Below, in pieces: positions 18,115 to 27,880 of a DNA stretch of 64,000 nucleotides; the first letter of the stretch is position 1, and every line of letters starts with the position of its first letter. Source of the stretch: Caryophanales bacterium (GTDB lineage: Bacteria > Bacillota > Bacilli > CAJFEE01); assembly GCA_029256085.1 (NCBI GenBank), contig JAQSYP010000001.1, positions 124,001 through 188,000 on the forward strand, written 5' to 3'. The position numbers and the translations under genes are program-made. The notes under the pieces are model-generated. The model was not told the DNA's origin. It saw only the letters and a program-made list of their open reading frames with translations, and searched no databases.

Positions 18115-19428
18115 CTGGGTACTAAACATGAACAAATATTAGAATACATAAATAATTTAGAAGTTGGACATAGAATATCAGTAAGACAAATTTCGAAAGA
18201 TTTACTCGTAAGTGAGGGAACGGCATATAGAGCAATAAAGGATGCTGAGATTAAAGGGTTTGTAAGTACTATTGAACGTGTAGGAACAATTAGAATTGAA
18301 AAAAAGAAAAAAGAAAATATTGAGAAACTTACTTTCGCAGAAATTGTTAATATTGTTGAAGGACAAGTTCTAGGTGGAAGAGATGGACTTTATAAAACAC
18401 TTAATAAATTCATAATAGGGGCAATGGAATTAGATGCGATGATGCGCTATATAAGCCCTGACAACTTACTTATTGTTGGAAATCGTATTGAAGCACATGA
18501 GTTAGCTTTAGGTACCGGAGCAGCAGTATTAATAACGGGTGGCTTTGGTACAGAGGAACATATTATAAAATTAGCTGATGAGTTGAAGTTGCCAGTTATA
18601 TCAAGTAGCTATGATACATTTACAGTTGCAACACTAATAAATAGAGCAATTTATGATCAACTTATAAAAAAGGAAATCTTATTGGTAGAGGATATTTTAA
18701 CACCACTAGACCAAACAGCCTTTCTAAATACAGGAACAACGGTTGATAGCTGGTATGAATTAAATGAAAAGTCAAAACATGGTCGTTTTCCAGTCATAGA
18801 TACAAACAATAAAGTGATTGGCATCGTAACAACTAAAGATATAATTGGTTATGATAGAAGCACAGCAATTGAAAAAACTATGTCTAAAAATCCAATTACT
18901 GTCGGAAAAAAGGTAACTGTTGCTGCAGCAGCAAGAATGTTAGTTTGGGAAGGAATAGATCTTTTGCCAGTTGTAGATGATTCTAATCGTCTAGAAGGAA
19001 TTGTAAGTCGACAGGACGTATTGAAAGCTCTGCAAATGGTACAAAGACAGCCACATGTTGGTGATACAATTGATGATCTTGTAACATCACAATTTACTGA
19101 GGTTTCAGTCACAAAAGGAGAGGAAGTATATAAGTGTTTTGTAACTCCTCAAATGACAAACTACATCGGAACTGCTTCGTACGGTGTATTTACAACAATT
19201 GTAACTGAAGCAGCAAATAAAGTACTTAGAAACTACAAAAAAGGTGATTTAGTAGTTGAGAATATAACACTTTACTTTATTAAACCGATTCAAATTGATA
19301 ACCATGTTGAAATTAAACCAAGGATTCTTGAGGTAGGACGTAAATTTGGTAAAGTCGACGTTGAGATTTTCCAAGATAATTTTGTAGTAGGTAAAGCCTT
19401 GGTTACAGTCCAATTATTAAATAGATAA
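18115..19428 (+). CDS. ytoI: YtoI: HTH-DRTGG-CBS-hotdog protein
   Basis: A multi-domain cytosolic protein of unknown function. In order: N-terminal winged helix (about 1-60, EGTAYRAIKDAEIKGFVSTI), a DRTGG domain (about 65-170), two CBS motifs (about 185-310) that probably bind an adenine nucleotide, and a C-terminal hotdog fold (about 330-437). The family's conserved N-terminus GTKHEQIL begins at a CTG codon (18115), 6-7 nt after GGAGAGG; an upstream ATG (18076) is part of the promoter -10 box. A rare CTG start, or the TTG at 18100 with no ribosome site, are the only choices. A weak hairpin follows. Confidence 0.85.
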   Translation: MGTKHEQILEYINNLEVGHRISVRQISKDLLVSEGTAYRAIKDAEIKGFVSTIERVGTIRIEKKKKENIEKLTFAEIVNIVEGQVLGGRDGLYKTLNKFIIGAMELDAMMRYISPDNLLIVGNRIEAHELALGTGAAVLITGGFGTEEHIIKLADELKLPVISSSYDTFTVATLINRAIYDQLIKKEILLVEDILTPLDQTAFLNTGTTVDSWYELNEKSKHGRFPVIDTNNKVIGIVTTKDIIGYDRSTAIEKTMSKNPITVGKKVTVAAAARMLVWEGIDLLPVVDDSNRLEGIVSRQDVLKALQMVQRQPHVGDTIDDLVTSQFTEVSVTKGEEVYKCFVTPQMTNYIGTASYGVFTTIVTEAANKVLRNYKKGDLVVENITLYFIKPIQIDNHVEIKPRILEVGRKFGKVDVEIFQDNFVVGKALVTVQLLNR

Positions 19429-19436
19429 CAAATACT

Positions 19437-19457
19437 GACGGCTTAGTGCCGTCTTTC
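19437..19457 (+). terminator. short hairpin after ytoI
   Basis: GACGGC pairs with GCCGTC over a 5-nt loop and is followed by TTTCT; a weak terminator or an intra-operon hairpin. Confidence 0.4.
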
Positions 19458-19479
19458 TATACTTATAGGAGGTTTTCCG

Positions 19480-20424
19480 ATGTCATTAGAACGAATCTTA
19501 GATGATATAAATTGCTTTAATACGATTATAATCCACAGACATACAAGACCTGATCCAGATGCATATGGGTCTCAAGGTGGGTTAGCGGAAATTATAAAAA
19601 ACACTTTTCCAGAAAAGGAAGTTTATGTAGTTGGCGAAGAAGATGAGACTCTTCATTTTATGATGAGAATGGATCAAATTGAAGATAGTAAGTATTCAAA
19701 TGCACTTATAATAGTTTGTGACACAGCAAATGTTGAACGAATTAGCGATAGAAGATATAAAACTGGAACAAAATTAGTTAAGATAGATCATCACCCTAAT
19801 GATGATAAGTATGGAGATGTTTTATACGTTGATACTTCTGCTAGCTCAACAAGTGAAATTATTTATGAATTGTATAAGATTGGTAAAGAGAGCCATGGTT
19901 TAAAGATTAATAAAAAAGCTGCTGAGTTAATCTTCGCAGGTATTGTAGGTGACACAGGAAGATTTTTATTTCCAAGTTCTACTAGAAAAACATTTGAAAT
20001 CGCAGCTGAATTAGTAGGACTTGGCATAGATTTCCCTAGTATTTATAACAACATATATAAGAGCTCAGAAAAAGTAACTAGACTTAATGGCTATATACTT
20101 CAAAATTTTGAATTGCATATTTCAGGTATGGGTGTTGGTAAAGTTACTAAAGAAACTTTAAGACAGTTTAATATTTCTCCTGAAGAAGCATCTAATGCAA
20201 CTAGCAATTTAGGAGAAGTAGTCGGAATAAAAGCTTGGGCCATTTTTCTTGAAGAAGAAGATAAAATTAGAGTAAGATTACGTTCAAAAGGTCCTGTTAT
20301 AAATAAGTTAGCCTCCCAATTTAATGGTGGTGGTCATCCACTAGCATCTGGAGCTGTTGTTTATAATTGGGATGAAGCTAACAAATTGATTGAATATTTA
20401 GATAATATTTGTTTAAATAATTAA
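19480..20424 (+). CDS. nrnA: bifunctional oligoribonuclease and pAp phosphatase NrnA
   Basis: DHH/DHHA1 phosphoesterase that finishes RNA decay by hydrolysing 2-5-nt RNAs (including pGpG from c-di-GMP turnover) and dephosphorylates pAp. Metal-binding motifs are seen as HTRPDPDAYGSQ, the VCDTANVERI strand and the DHHPND motif; the DHHA1 domain has FNGGGHPLASGA. 314 residues, as in YtqI of B. subtilis. An AGGAGG site gives a clear start. dnaE begins about 28 nt downstream. Confidence 0.94.
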   Translation: MSLERILDDINCFNTIIIHRHTRPDPDAYGSQGGLAEIIKNTFPEKEVYVVGEEDETLHFMMRMDQIEDSKYSNALIIVCDTANVERISDRRYKTGTKLVKIDHHPNDDKYGDVLYVDTSASSTSEIIYELYKIGKESHGLKINKKAAELIFAGIVGDTGRFLFPSSTRKTFEIAAELVGLGIDFPSIYNNIYKSSEKVTRLNGYILQNFELHISGMGVGKVTKETLRQFNISPEEASNATSNLGEVVGIKAWAIFLEEEDKIRVRLRSKGPVINKLASQFNGGGHPLASGAVVYNWDEANKLIEYLDNICLNN

Positions 20425-20452
20425 ATATAGATACTAGAAGAGGGTGAACAGA

Positions 20453-23400
20453 TTGCTTAAAGCACATTTAAATACAACAACATCGTATAGCTTACTTTCT
20501 AGTAGTATTGAGATTAGCTCTTTAGTTAGACAAGCTAAATCCTATGGCTATGAGTCACTTGCCATAACAGATAGGAATGTTATGTATAGTGCTATCCCCT
20601 TTTATAATGAATGTCTTAAGGAAAGTATTAAACCGATAATAGGGCTAAACGTCGGATTAATGGTTGATAATAAAATTTTTAACGTTAATTTATTAGCTGA
20701 AAACTTTACTGGTTATCAAGATTTATTAAAAATTAGTTCACTTATATTAACTAATAATAAAACTCATATTGATATTAAAGAGATAGAAAGCCTTTCATCT
20801 AGTATTTTACTTATTATTACAAATGAAGACTCTGAGTTAATTAATGTTCTTTTAGAAAATAATGAGGAAGCTTTCTTTAATTACATAAGAACTGTTAAAT
20901 CAATATTTAACAATGTTTTCATAGGTGGAAATTTAGATAATATTGAATACTTACAAACTAAGATTGAAACATTTAACAAAATTAATATTAAGTTAGTTTT
21001 TTCAAATTTTACTAATTGCCTTTATAAACAAGATTTAATTATTACGAAGTATCTTCAGTGTATTAAGGAAACAAAAAAACTAAATGAAAACAAGTCATTA
21101 TATAAAGAGAGTTACTTAATACCTCCTATAGAACTTACAAAATCCCAGATAAGTAGAGAAGTTATTGAAAACACTAACAATATAGCAGATCTATGCAATG
21201 TACATATTGAATTTCCATCCGCGAGTTTACCTAAATTTCCATTACCAAGTGGAATAAAGTCATCTGATTATTTGCATGAGCTCTGTAAAAAAGGTTTATA
21301 TAAAAGATATCAAAATGTTACCCCTGAACTAGTAGAAAGATTAGCATTCGAATTAGAAGTTATTAATAAGATGCATTTTGAAGACTATTTTTTAATAGTT
21401 TGGGATTTTATGAAGTACTCAAGAAAAAATGGAATCTTAACAGGTCCGGGGAGAGGATCTGCAGCTGGTTCACTAGTTTCATATGTACTTGGTATAACAG
21501 ATGTTGATCCGATAAAGTATGAACTGTTATTTGAAAGATTTTTGAACCCAGAACGTATTTCTATGCCTGATATAGACATTGATTTTCCTGATAATAGACG
21601 TGAAGAAGTTATTAATTATGTTAGAAATAAATATGGTGATGACCATGTAGCTCACATAATAACTTTCGGTACGTTTGGAGCAAAAGCTGCTATTCGAGAT
21701 ATTGCACGGGTAGAAGGGTTGCAATCAAAGGAAATAGATGGATTCTCAAAACAAATTCCAAATCAACTAGGAATATCATTAGGACAAGCTTATGAACAGT
21801 CAGAAAAGTTTAGAAACTACGTGAATCAAACGGAAGTTAATAAAAGAATTTATAAAATTGCTCAAAAAATTGAAGGTTTACCTAGGCATACTTCTATACA
21901 TGCAGCTGGGATAATTATTAGCCCTGAACCACTAACTAATTTAACACCACTTCAAAAATCATCAGAAGGAATATCAATTACCCAATATGGTGCAGATGTT
22001 TTAGAGCAGATTGGTCTGTTGAAGATGGACTTTTTAGGACTTAGAAATCTAACACTAATAACTAGAATCTGTAACGATATAAAAAATAAAACTGGTGTAG
22101 AAATTCCAATTAGAGATTTACCGTATGACGAGAAAACTTTTGAACTATTAAGCAAAGGAAATACTCTTGGTATTTTTCAGCTAGAGTCACCTGGGATGAG
22201 GCGAGTATTAATAAATTTAGTCCCTAACGAGTTAGAAGATATAATTGCAGTTAATGCATTATATAGGCCAGGTCCAATGGAGCAAATACCCACATATATT
22301 AAAAATAAACATAATTCGATAAAGACAAATATAGGAATACGTGAAATACAACCGATTTTAGAAAAAACTTATGGAGTAATTATTTATCAAGAACAAATTA
22401 TGCAAATAGCATCAACAATGGCTGGATTCACTCTTGGTGAATCAGACATGCTAAGACGTGCAATTAGTAAGAAGAAAAAAGACGTTTTAGATAAGGAGCG
22501 TTTACATTTTGTAAATGGATGCTTTAATAAAGGGTTTTCCAGTGAAGACGCGAATAAAGTTTATGATTTAATAGTAAGGTTTGCAAATTATGGTTTTAAT
22601 AGAAGTCACTCAGTTGCATATAGTATCATCGCCTACCAATTAGCTTACTTGAAAGCAAATTATCCGACGTTTTTCTATTCAGCTTTGCTTACTAGTGTAA
22701 TAGGATCAGAAGACAAAATTAGAGAATGTGTTCGAGAGGCAAGAAAGCAAAAAATTAAGATTAAGTGTCCATCTATTAACTTTAGTGATTTTGGTTTTAA
22801 AACAAAAGAAGATATTATTTATTTTGGTTTAGGAGCTATAAAAAATATTGGATGGGCAACTGTTAAAGATATAGTTAATGAAAGAAAAAAGAAACCATTT
22901 ACAGATATATTTGATTTCGTAGTAAGAATGACAAATTATTCATTCTCGCGGAAAACTTTTGAACAACTAATTTTCTCGGGATGTTTAGATGACTTTAGCA
23001 AAGATAGATCTACATTACTAGCAAATCTTGATGCGGCCATAGAATATGCTGAACTAGTTAAACCAACTTCTGGTAACCAATTAGATTTATTTTTATCAGA
23101 GAGCATTGTTCCTAAGCCAATAATATTTGAAGTTTTACCAATGACAGAAGAGAACAAAGCAAATTTTGAGAAAGAAACTTTAGGTCTAAGCCTTTCGTAC
23201 GATCCTTTTGAGGATTTTGAATTATTCAAGGAAGACCAGAGATTCTCAACTATAGATAATTTTCTATTACAAGATTCAAAAAAGTTATTAAAAATACCGG
23301 CAATGATAGAGACGTGTCAGACTGTAAATACAAAAAATAATAAACAGATGGCATTCGTAACTTTATCAAACGGGTTTGCAGAAATTAACTCAGTTATTTT

Positions 23401-23788
23401 TCCTGATTCATTCATTAAAAACTTTATTTTATTAAAAAAGGGAAATAAAGTTATTGCTGAGGGTGTTTTTGACAATAGTAAAGGGAGGAGTCAATTTGTT
23501 ATAAATCAACTATACCCAATAAAAGCGTATATTGATCAAATTTTATTAGAAAAAAGTATAAATGTATTCATCAAAATACCTAATAATTCTACAAAAATAG
23601 ATATTACTAAAGAGATAGAAAAAATATCTAATAAATATCCAGGTCAAAGCAGGATATATATATATTTTGAAGATACAAACAAAACAGTATTATTAGACAA
23701 AAACTATAGTGTAAGCTCGGGGGAATTTTGTCTTAAACTGTTGAGAAATGTATTTGGGGATCAAAATATTGCAATTAAAAAACAATAG
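20453..23788 (+). CDS. dnaE: DNA polymerase III alpha subunit, DnaE type
   Basis: Second replicative polymerase of Firmicutes, used to extend RNA primers on the lagging strand before PolC takes over. It has an N-terminal PHP domain whose first metal motif is degraded (HLNTTTSYSLL instead of HxHSxYS), so no proofreading is expected; a C-family polymerase core with catalytic aspartates in MPDIDIDFPDNRR; and a C-terminal OB fold. About 1111 residues, normal. TTG 20453 is preferred: it lies 7 nt after GAGGGTG and gives a family-like N-terminus, whereas the GTG at 20444 sits inside that site. Confidence 0.95.
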   Translation: MLKAHLNTTTSYSLLSSSIEISSLVRQAKSYGYESLAITDRNVMYSAIPFYNECLKESIKPIIGLNVGLMVDNKIFNVNLLAENFTGYQDLLKISSLILTNNKTHIDIKEIESLSSSILLIITNEDSELINVLLENNEEAFFNYIRTVKSIFNNVFIGGNLDNIEYLQTKIETFNKINIKLVFSNFTNCLYKQDLIITKYLQCIKETKKLNENKSLYKESYLIPPIELTKSQISREVIENTNNIADLCNVHIEFPSASLPKFPLPSGIKSSDYLHELCKKGLYKRYQNVTPELVERLAFELEVINKMHFEDYFLIVWDFMKYSRKNGILTGPGRGSAAGSLVSYVLGITDVDPIKYELLFERFLNPERISMPDIDIDFPDNRREEVINYVRNKYGDDHVAHIITFGTFGAKAAIRDIARVEGLQSKEIDGFSKQIPNQLGISLGQAYEQSEKFRNYVNQTEVNKRIYKIAQKIEGLPRHTSIHAAGIIISPEPLTNLTPLQKSSEGISITQYGADVLEQIGLLKMDFLGLRNLTLITRICNDIKNKTGVEIPIRDLPYDEKTFELLSKGNTLGIFQLESPGMRRVLINLVPNELEDIIAVNALYRPGPMEQIPTYIKNKHNSIKTNIGIREIQPILEKTYGVIIYQEQIMQIASTMAGFTLGESDMLRRAISKKKKDVLDKERLHFVNGCFNKGFSSEDANKVYDLIVRFANYGFNRSHSVAYSIIAYQLAYLKANYPTFFYSALLTSVIGSEDKIRECVREARKQKIKIKCPSINFSDFGFKTKEDIIYFGLGAIKNIGWATVKDIVNERKKKPFTDIFDFVVRMTNYSFSRKTFEQLIFSGCLDDFSKDRSTLLANLDAAIEYAELVKPTSGNQLDLFLSESIVPKPIIFEVLPMTEENKANFEKETLGLSLSYDPFEDFELFKEDQRFSTIDNFLLQDSKKLLKIPAMIETCQTVNTKNNKQMAFVTLSNGFAEINSVIFPDSFIKNFILLKKGNKVIAEGVFDNSKGRSQFVINQLYPIKAYIDQILLEKSINVFIKIPNNSTKIDITKEIEKISNKYPGQSRIYIYFEDTNKTVLLDKNYSVSSGEFCLKLLRNVFGDQNIAIKKQ

Positions 23789-23823
23789 ACAATTATAAAA
23801 AACATGATTATTATATAAAATAG

Positions 23824-23846
23824 GCTAAGTGGTATGACCACTTAGT
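23824..23846. promoter_or_regulatory. dyad in the malic enzyme leader
   Basis: CTAAGTGG (23825-23832) is mirrored by CCACTTAG (23838-23845) just before the ribosome site. There is no T-run, so it is more likely an operator or a 5'-end RNA hairpin than a terminator. Confidence 0.45.
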
Positions 23847-23861
23847 GAGGAGAGAGTATAA

Positions 23862-25091
23862 ATGGAAAATATGAAACAACAAGCATTAGCAATGCACAGG
23901 GAATTTCAGGGGAAACTATCTGTACAATCTAAGGTAGAAATTAAAAATGCAACAGATTTAAGTCTTGCATACTCACCAGGAGTAGCAGAACCATGTAAAG
24001 AAATCCATGAAAATAAAGATAAAGTATATGAATATACATCTAAAGGTAACATGGTTGCTATCGTTTCTGATGGTACAGCAGTTTTAGGACTTGGTAATAT
24101 AGGTCCTGAAGCATCACTTCCTGTTATGGAAGGTAAGGCAGTTTTATTTAAAGCCTTTGCTGGAGTGGATGCTTTTCCACTATGCTTAGATACTACTAAT
24201 ACGGATGAAATTGTTAATATAATTCAGAAATTACAGCCTACATTTGGGGGCGTAAACTTAGAAGATATAGCTGCTCCGAACTGTTTTATTATTGAAAATA
24301 AACTTAAAGAAACTTTAGATATACCAATATTCCACGATGACCAACATGGTACAGCAATAGTTACAGTTGCAGGGTTAATAAACGCCTTAAAAGTCGTGAA
24401 AAAGGATATAACTAATATAAAAGTTGTTTTAAATGGAGCTGGTGCTGCAGGTATCGCCATCGCAAAGCTTTTAACTCATTTTGGAGTCAAAAGTATTATA
24501 ATGTGTGATACAAAAGGCGCGATATTTGAAGGAAGACCATATGGGATGAATAGTGTTAAGGAAGAAATTTCCTTATTAACGAATAGAGAAAAGACTGAAG
24601 GAAGTCTTCATGATGTATTAATCGGTGCTGATGTATTTATAGGAGTTTCGGTTGCCGGGGCATTAACAACTGATAACGTATCTAAGATGGCTGAGAATCC
24701 TATTATATTTGCAATGGCTAATCCTAAGCCAGAAATTATGCCAGAGGAAGCAAAGAGTGCTGGAGCTGCAGTAATAGGAACAGGTAGATCAGATTATCCA
24801 AACCAGGTTAATAATGTACTAGCTTTTCCAGGAATATTTAGGGGAGCTTTAGATGTTCGTGCTAAGCAAATTAATGAAGAGATGAAAGTAGCGGCTGTTT
24901 ATGCTATTGCAAATCTTATTAATGATTCAGAGTTAAATCCAAATTATGTGATTCCTGGTCCATTTGATCCACGTGTTGCTCCTGAAGTAGCTAAGGCAGT
25001 AGCAAAAGCTGCAATGGATTCGGGCGTTGCAAGACTTACACTAGATCCAGAAGCTGTAGCTGAAAATACGAAAAAGAGAGCGCAATTTTAG
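23862..25091 (+). CDS. ytsJ: NADP-dependent malic enzyme YtsJ type
   Basis: Decarboxylates malate to pyruvate; YtsJ is the main NADPH-balancing malic enzyme of B. subtilis and also lies next to dnaE. 409 residues. Motifs: catalytic tyrosine region LAYSPGVAEPC, lysine region GKAVLFKAFAGVDAFPLCLDT is split over about 88-108, metal site NLEDIAAPNCF and FHDDQHGTAIV, and dinucleotide loop GAGAAGIAIAKLL. A strong ribosome site overlaps the sequence just after the dyad. The GntR regulator gene and accDA follow closely, linking malate use and fatty-acid precursor supply. Confidence 0.93.
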   Translation: MENMKQQALAMHREFQGKLSVQSKVEIKNATDLSLAYSPGVAEPCKEIHENKDKVYEYTSKGNMVAIVSDGTAVLGLGNIGPEASLPVMEGKAVLFKAFAGVDAFPLCLDTTNTDEIVNIIQKLQPTFGGVNLEDIAAPNCFIIENKLKETLDIPIFHDDQHGTAIVTVAGLINALKVVKKDITNIKVVLNGAGAAGIAIAKLLTHFGVKSIIMCDTKGAIFEGRPYGMNSVKEEISLLTNREKTEGSLHDVLIGADVFIGVSVAGALTTDNVSKMAENPIIFAMANPKPEIMPEEAKSAGAAVIGTGRSDYPNQVNNVLAFPGIFRGALDVRAKQINEEMKVAAVYAIANLINDSELNPNYVIPGPFDPRVAPEVAKAVAKAAMDSGVARLTLDPEAVAENTKKRAQF

Positions 25092-25104
25092 AGGAGTTTT
25101 TGTT

Positions 25105-25725
25105 TTGGGACGTAAGTTATATCTAGAAATATTGAATGAACTTCACCGATATGTTAATGAAAACGCACTACAACCTGGGGATAAACTTCCATCAGAACGA
25201 GTATTATCAGACCAACTAAATGTTGGGAGATCATCAGTCAGAGAGGCTTTAAGATCATTAGAAATATTAGGGGTCATAGAGACTAGACGAGGTGAAGGTA
25301 CTTTTTTATGTGATATTTCAGGACATCAACTAGTTGAATTATTAAGCACATTTATTCTAACGAGTAATAAATCAAAAACTGATATTAACGAACTGAAAGT
25401 ATTACTAGAAAAAAGCGCCTTGCAATTATTTAAATCTAGGGCTAATGAGATAGATACTAGTAAATTAATTGAACTAGCATCAGAGATTGTAAAAACACAA
25501 AAAAACTCTTTTGATGCTCATACATTATTGTTTAGAGAAATATTTCTAAGAGCTAATAATCAATTGCTTATGAAAATCTGGATATTATTATCCGAATATG
25601 CAAGAATGTCAGAGGATAGTTTCATTAGTACTAATATTTTGGAGTATTTAAAGTTTATAAATAGTCTTAATTGTGAAAGTAATGAAATTATAGCTGCATA
25701 TGAAAAATTAATTAAATCAGTTTAG
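25105..25725 (+). CDS. GntR/FadR-type transcription regulator
   Basis: A 206-residue regulator with an N-terminal winged helix (about 3-70: [38 protein letters not shown] is the region, with recognition helix [10 protein letters not shown]) and a divergent helical C-terminal domain of FadR/FCD kind. The ligand is unknown. It starts at TTG, 8 nt after GAGGAG, only 13 nt behind the malic enzyme stop and about 30 nt before accD, so it probably belongs to the same operon. By place it might control malic enzyme or acetyl-CoA carboxylase genes; this is inference. Confidence 0.85.
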   Translation: MGRKLYLEILNELHRYVNENALQPGDKLPSERVLSDQLNVGRSSVREALRSLEILGVIETRRGEGTFLCDISGHQLVELLSTFILTSNKSKTDINELKVLLEKSALQLFKSRANEIDTSKLIELASEIVKTQKNSFDAHTLLFREIFLRANNQLLMKIWILLSEYARMSEDSFISTNILEYLKFINSLNCESNEIIAAYEKLIKSV

Positions 25726-25754
25726 AGTATTGTTCTACCATAGGAGGTATTTGC

Positions 25755-26612
25755 TTGATTAAAGATTTTTTCGCAAAAAAGAAAAAATACGCATCTGTTC
25801 CTTATCGCCAAGAAACTATGCCTGTACCTGACGGTGTTATGACGAAATGCGATAAATGTAAAAAAATACATGTTACTAAGGATATAGCTAAAAACCAGTT
25901 TGTTTGTCCTGAGTGTAATAAACATCATTTTATTAAATCAAAGGATAGAATCAATTTCTTAGTTGACGAGGGAAGTTTCGAGGAATGGGATAGCAATTTT
26001 ATTTCTGACAACCCCCTTAACTTTGAGGGTTATGAAGCTAAATTAGAATCGGATCGTCATAAAACGGGCTTAAACGAAGCAATTATAACAGGAAAAGCAA
26101 CAATCAAGGGATGTAGCACTGCCCTAGCTGTTATGGATTCTGAGTTTCGAATGGGGAGTATGGGTTCAGTTGTAGGTGAAAAAATCCTAAAAGCAATTGA
26201 ACGTTGTATCGAACTTGAAATTCCTCTAATTATTTTCACGGCTTCAGGTGGAGCTAGAATGCAAGAGGGAATTGTTAGTTTAATGCAAATGGCAAAGACA
26301 AGTGCTGCTCTAAAGACTTTCTGTAATTCAGGTGGTTTATTCATAAGTGTAATGACACATCCTACAACAGGTGGTGTCTCAGCAAGTTTTGCATCTTTAG
26401 GAGATATTATTATTGCTGAACCTGGAGCACTAATTGGGTTTGCAGGTAGAAGGATAATTGAACAAACAATCAGGGAGGAACTTCCAGAGGATTTCCAAAC
26501 AGCTGAATTCTTACTTAAGCATGGGCATTTAGACGCAGTTGTTAGTAGATTAGAGATGAGAGATAAGTTAGCTCTAATTCTTCAAATGCATCAGCCTCAG
26601 GAGGTGCAATAA
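25755..26612 (+). CDS. accD: acetyl-CoA carboxylase carboxyltransferase beta subunit
   Basis: With AccA it moves the carboxyl group from carboxybiotin to acetyl-CoA, making malonyl-CoA for fatty acids. The N-terminal zinc ribbon is intact (CDKC and CPEC, about residues 32-54) and the crotonase-like core shows [19 protein letters not shown] and [12 protein letters not shown]. 285 residues. TTG start with AGGAGGT about 6 nt upstream. The accA ribosome site lies inside its 3' end and only 2 nt separate the genes, giving coupled 1:1 translation. Confidence 0.96.
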   Translation: MIKDFFAKKKKYASVPYRQETMPVPDGVMTKCDKCKKIHVTKDIAKNQFVCPECNKHHFIKSKDRINFLVDEGSFEEWDSNFISDNPLNFEGYEAKLESDRHKTGLNEAIITGKATIKGCSTALAVMDSEFRMGSMGSVVGEKILKAIERCIELEIPLIIFTASGGARMQEGIVSLMQMAKTSAALKTFCNSGGLFISVMTHPTTGGVSASFASLGDIIIAEPGALIGFAGRRIIEQTIREELPEDFQTAEFLLKHGHLDAVVSRLEMRDKLALILQMHQPQEVQ

Positions 26613-26614
26613 TA

Positions 26615-27607
26615 ATGAGTAATTTAGAGTTCGAAAAACCTATCACAGAACTTAAAAATAAGATAAATGAACTGAAAAAGTTAGCAGGAGATGCTAATAT
26701 AGATTTCACTTCTGAAATAACTAGTCTTGAAAATAGATTAACAAAATTAGAAGATGATGTTTATAGTAATCTGCAGCCGTGGGATAAAGTTACAATTGCT
26801 AGATTACCACAGCGACCTACTACTCTTGATTATATACCATTGTTATTTGAAAACTTTATGGAATTTCATGGTGATAGATTATATGGGGATGACGCAGCAA
26901 TTGTTGGTGGAATCGCAACTTTCCATGGAATGCCTGTAACTGTTATTGGTCAACAACGAGGAAGAGATACGAAAGAAAATATTAAGAGAAACTTTGCTAT
27001 GCCACATCCTGAAGGTTATCGCAAAGCGCTTCGTTTGATGAAGCAGGCAAATAAGTTTAAGCGTCCAATTATCACTTTTATCGATACTAAAGGTGCTTAC
27101 CCTGGTAAAGCTGCTGAGGAAAGAGGTCAAAGTGAGGCAATTGCCCGAAACTTATTTGAGATGGCAGGAATGGATGTTCCAATAATTTGTATTGTTATTG
27201 GTGAAGGTGGAAGTGGAGGAGCTTTAGCTTTAGGAGTTTCGAATAGAATTCTAATGCTTGAAAACTCTACATACTCAGTTATCTCACCAGAAGGTGCTGC
27301 GGCGCTTCTTTGGAAAGATTCAGCACTAGCTAGAAAAGCTGCTGAAACTATGAAAATTACAGCTAAAGATCTTAAAGAACTAAATATTGTAGATGAGATT
27401 ATTCCAGAAATTCGTGGAGGAGCTCACAACGATATTAATGCTCAAGCAAAATACATGGACGAAATAATAAGTAAACATTTATTTGATCTACTTTCATTAC
27501 CTAAAGAAAAATTAGCACAAGATAGATTCAATAAGTATGCAAATATAGGTTATATTAAGAGTACCGTAATAGAACAAACTAAAGAAGAACAGCACACCCA
27601 TCAATAA
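26615..27607 (+). CDS. accA: acetyl-CoA carboxylase carboxyltransferase alpha subunit
   Basis: Partner of AccD in the carboxyltransferase tetramer. An N-terminal coiled segment (about 1-50) precedes the crotonase-fold core with the biotin/CoA-binding loops GGGGSGGAL-like [14 protein letters not shown] and [14 protein letters not shown]. 330 residues, slightly above the usual 325 because of a short polar tail. A GGAGGTG ribosome site lies in the end of accD. Confidence 0.96.
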   Translation: MSNLEFEKPITELKNKINELKKLAGDANIDFTSEITSLENRLTKLEDDVYSNLQPWDKVTIARLPQRPTTLDYIPLLFENFMEFHGDRLYGDDAAIVGGIATFHGMPVTVIGQQRGRDTKENIKRNFAMPHPEGYRKALRLMKQANKFKRPIITFIDTKGAYPGKAAEERGQSEAIARNLFEMAGMDVPIICIVIGEGGSGGALALGVSNRILMLENSTYSVISPEGAAALLWKDSALARKAAETMKITAKDLKELNIVDEIIPEIRGGAHNDINAQAKYMDEIISKHLFDLLSLPKEKLAQDRFNKYANIGYIKSTVIEQTKEEQHTHQ

Positions 27608-27620
27608 GGGTGTGTTTTTT
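27592..27620 (+). terminator. terminator after accA
   Basis: GCACACCC pairs with GGGTGTGT across the stop codon region, followed by T6. Confidence 0.85.
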
Positions 27621-27638
27621 AAGAAAAGTAAAAATTTA

Positions 27639-27773
27639 CTCTCGCAAAAACTGCTCGCTTTCCGCGGGCACGGCCTCAACTAATTTTTGCAAGTTCCACT
27701 TGCAAAAATGGATTTTCGGCTCGTGCTGTTACCGCTGGAGTCGAAGCAGTTTTTCTTCTTGCGATAAGTATAC
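27639..27773 (+). repeat. nested-palindrome repeat, copy B
   Basis: Outer arms CTCGCAAAAACTGCTCG and CGAAGCAGTTTTTCTTCTTGCG, middle arms GCGGGCACGGCC and GGCTCGTGCTGTTACCGC, and a central hairpin TTTTTGCAAGTTCCACTTGCAAAAA (given by position 27683-27707). Nearly complete. A small reading frame across it (27610-27804) is produced by the repeat and is not a gene. Confidence 0.85.
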
Positions 27774-27783
27774 TTATTTAAAG

Positions 27784-27802
27784 AACTTGGAAAAGCCAAG
27801 TT
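27784..27802 (+). repeat. AACTTGG hairpin
   Basis: AACTTGG-AAAAG-CCAAGTT, a perfect 7-bp stem, related to the hairpins at 3970 and 47385; no strong T-run. Confidence 0.5.
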
Positions 27803-27823
27803 AATTTTGAAAAAAAACTATTT

Positions 27824-27880
27824 CGAATAAAAAAATTATTTTTTGGATTAAAAAAATTCATCTCGAATTTCAGCTATTTT
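27824..27880. repeat. 20-bp-period array upstream of pfkA
   Basis: CGAATAAAAA (27824), TGGATTAAAAA (27844) and CGAATTTCAG (27864) are spaced 20 bp apart. This is a short and degenerate relative of the array at 47227. The rest of the 27880-27950 interval is AT-rich without a recognised feature. Confidence 0.5.

Noticed and set aside
20453-23788. Damaged dnaE because of the degenerate PHP motif
   Set aside because: Loss of PHP metal residues is normal for the Firmicute DnaE; the length and polymerase acid residues are intact.
27610-27804. Open frame of 64 codons after accA
   Set aside because: Encoded by repeat copy B; similar WIFGSCC-type peptides appear in copies C and D only because the DNA is repeated.
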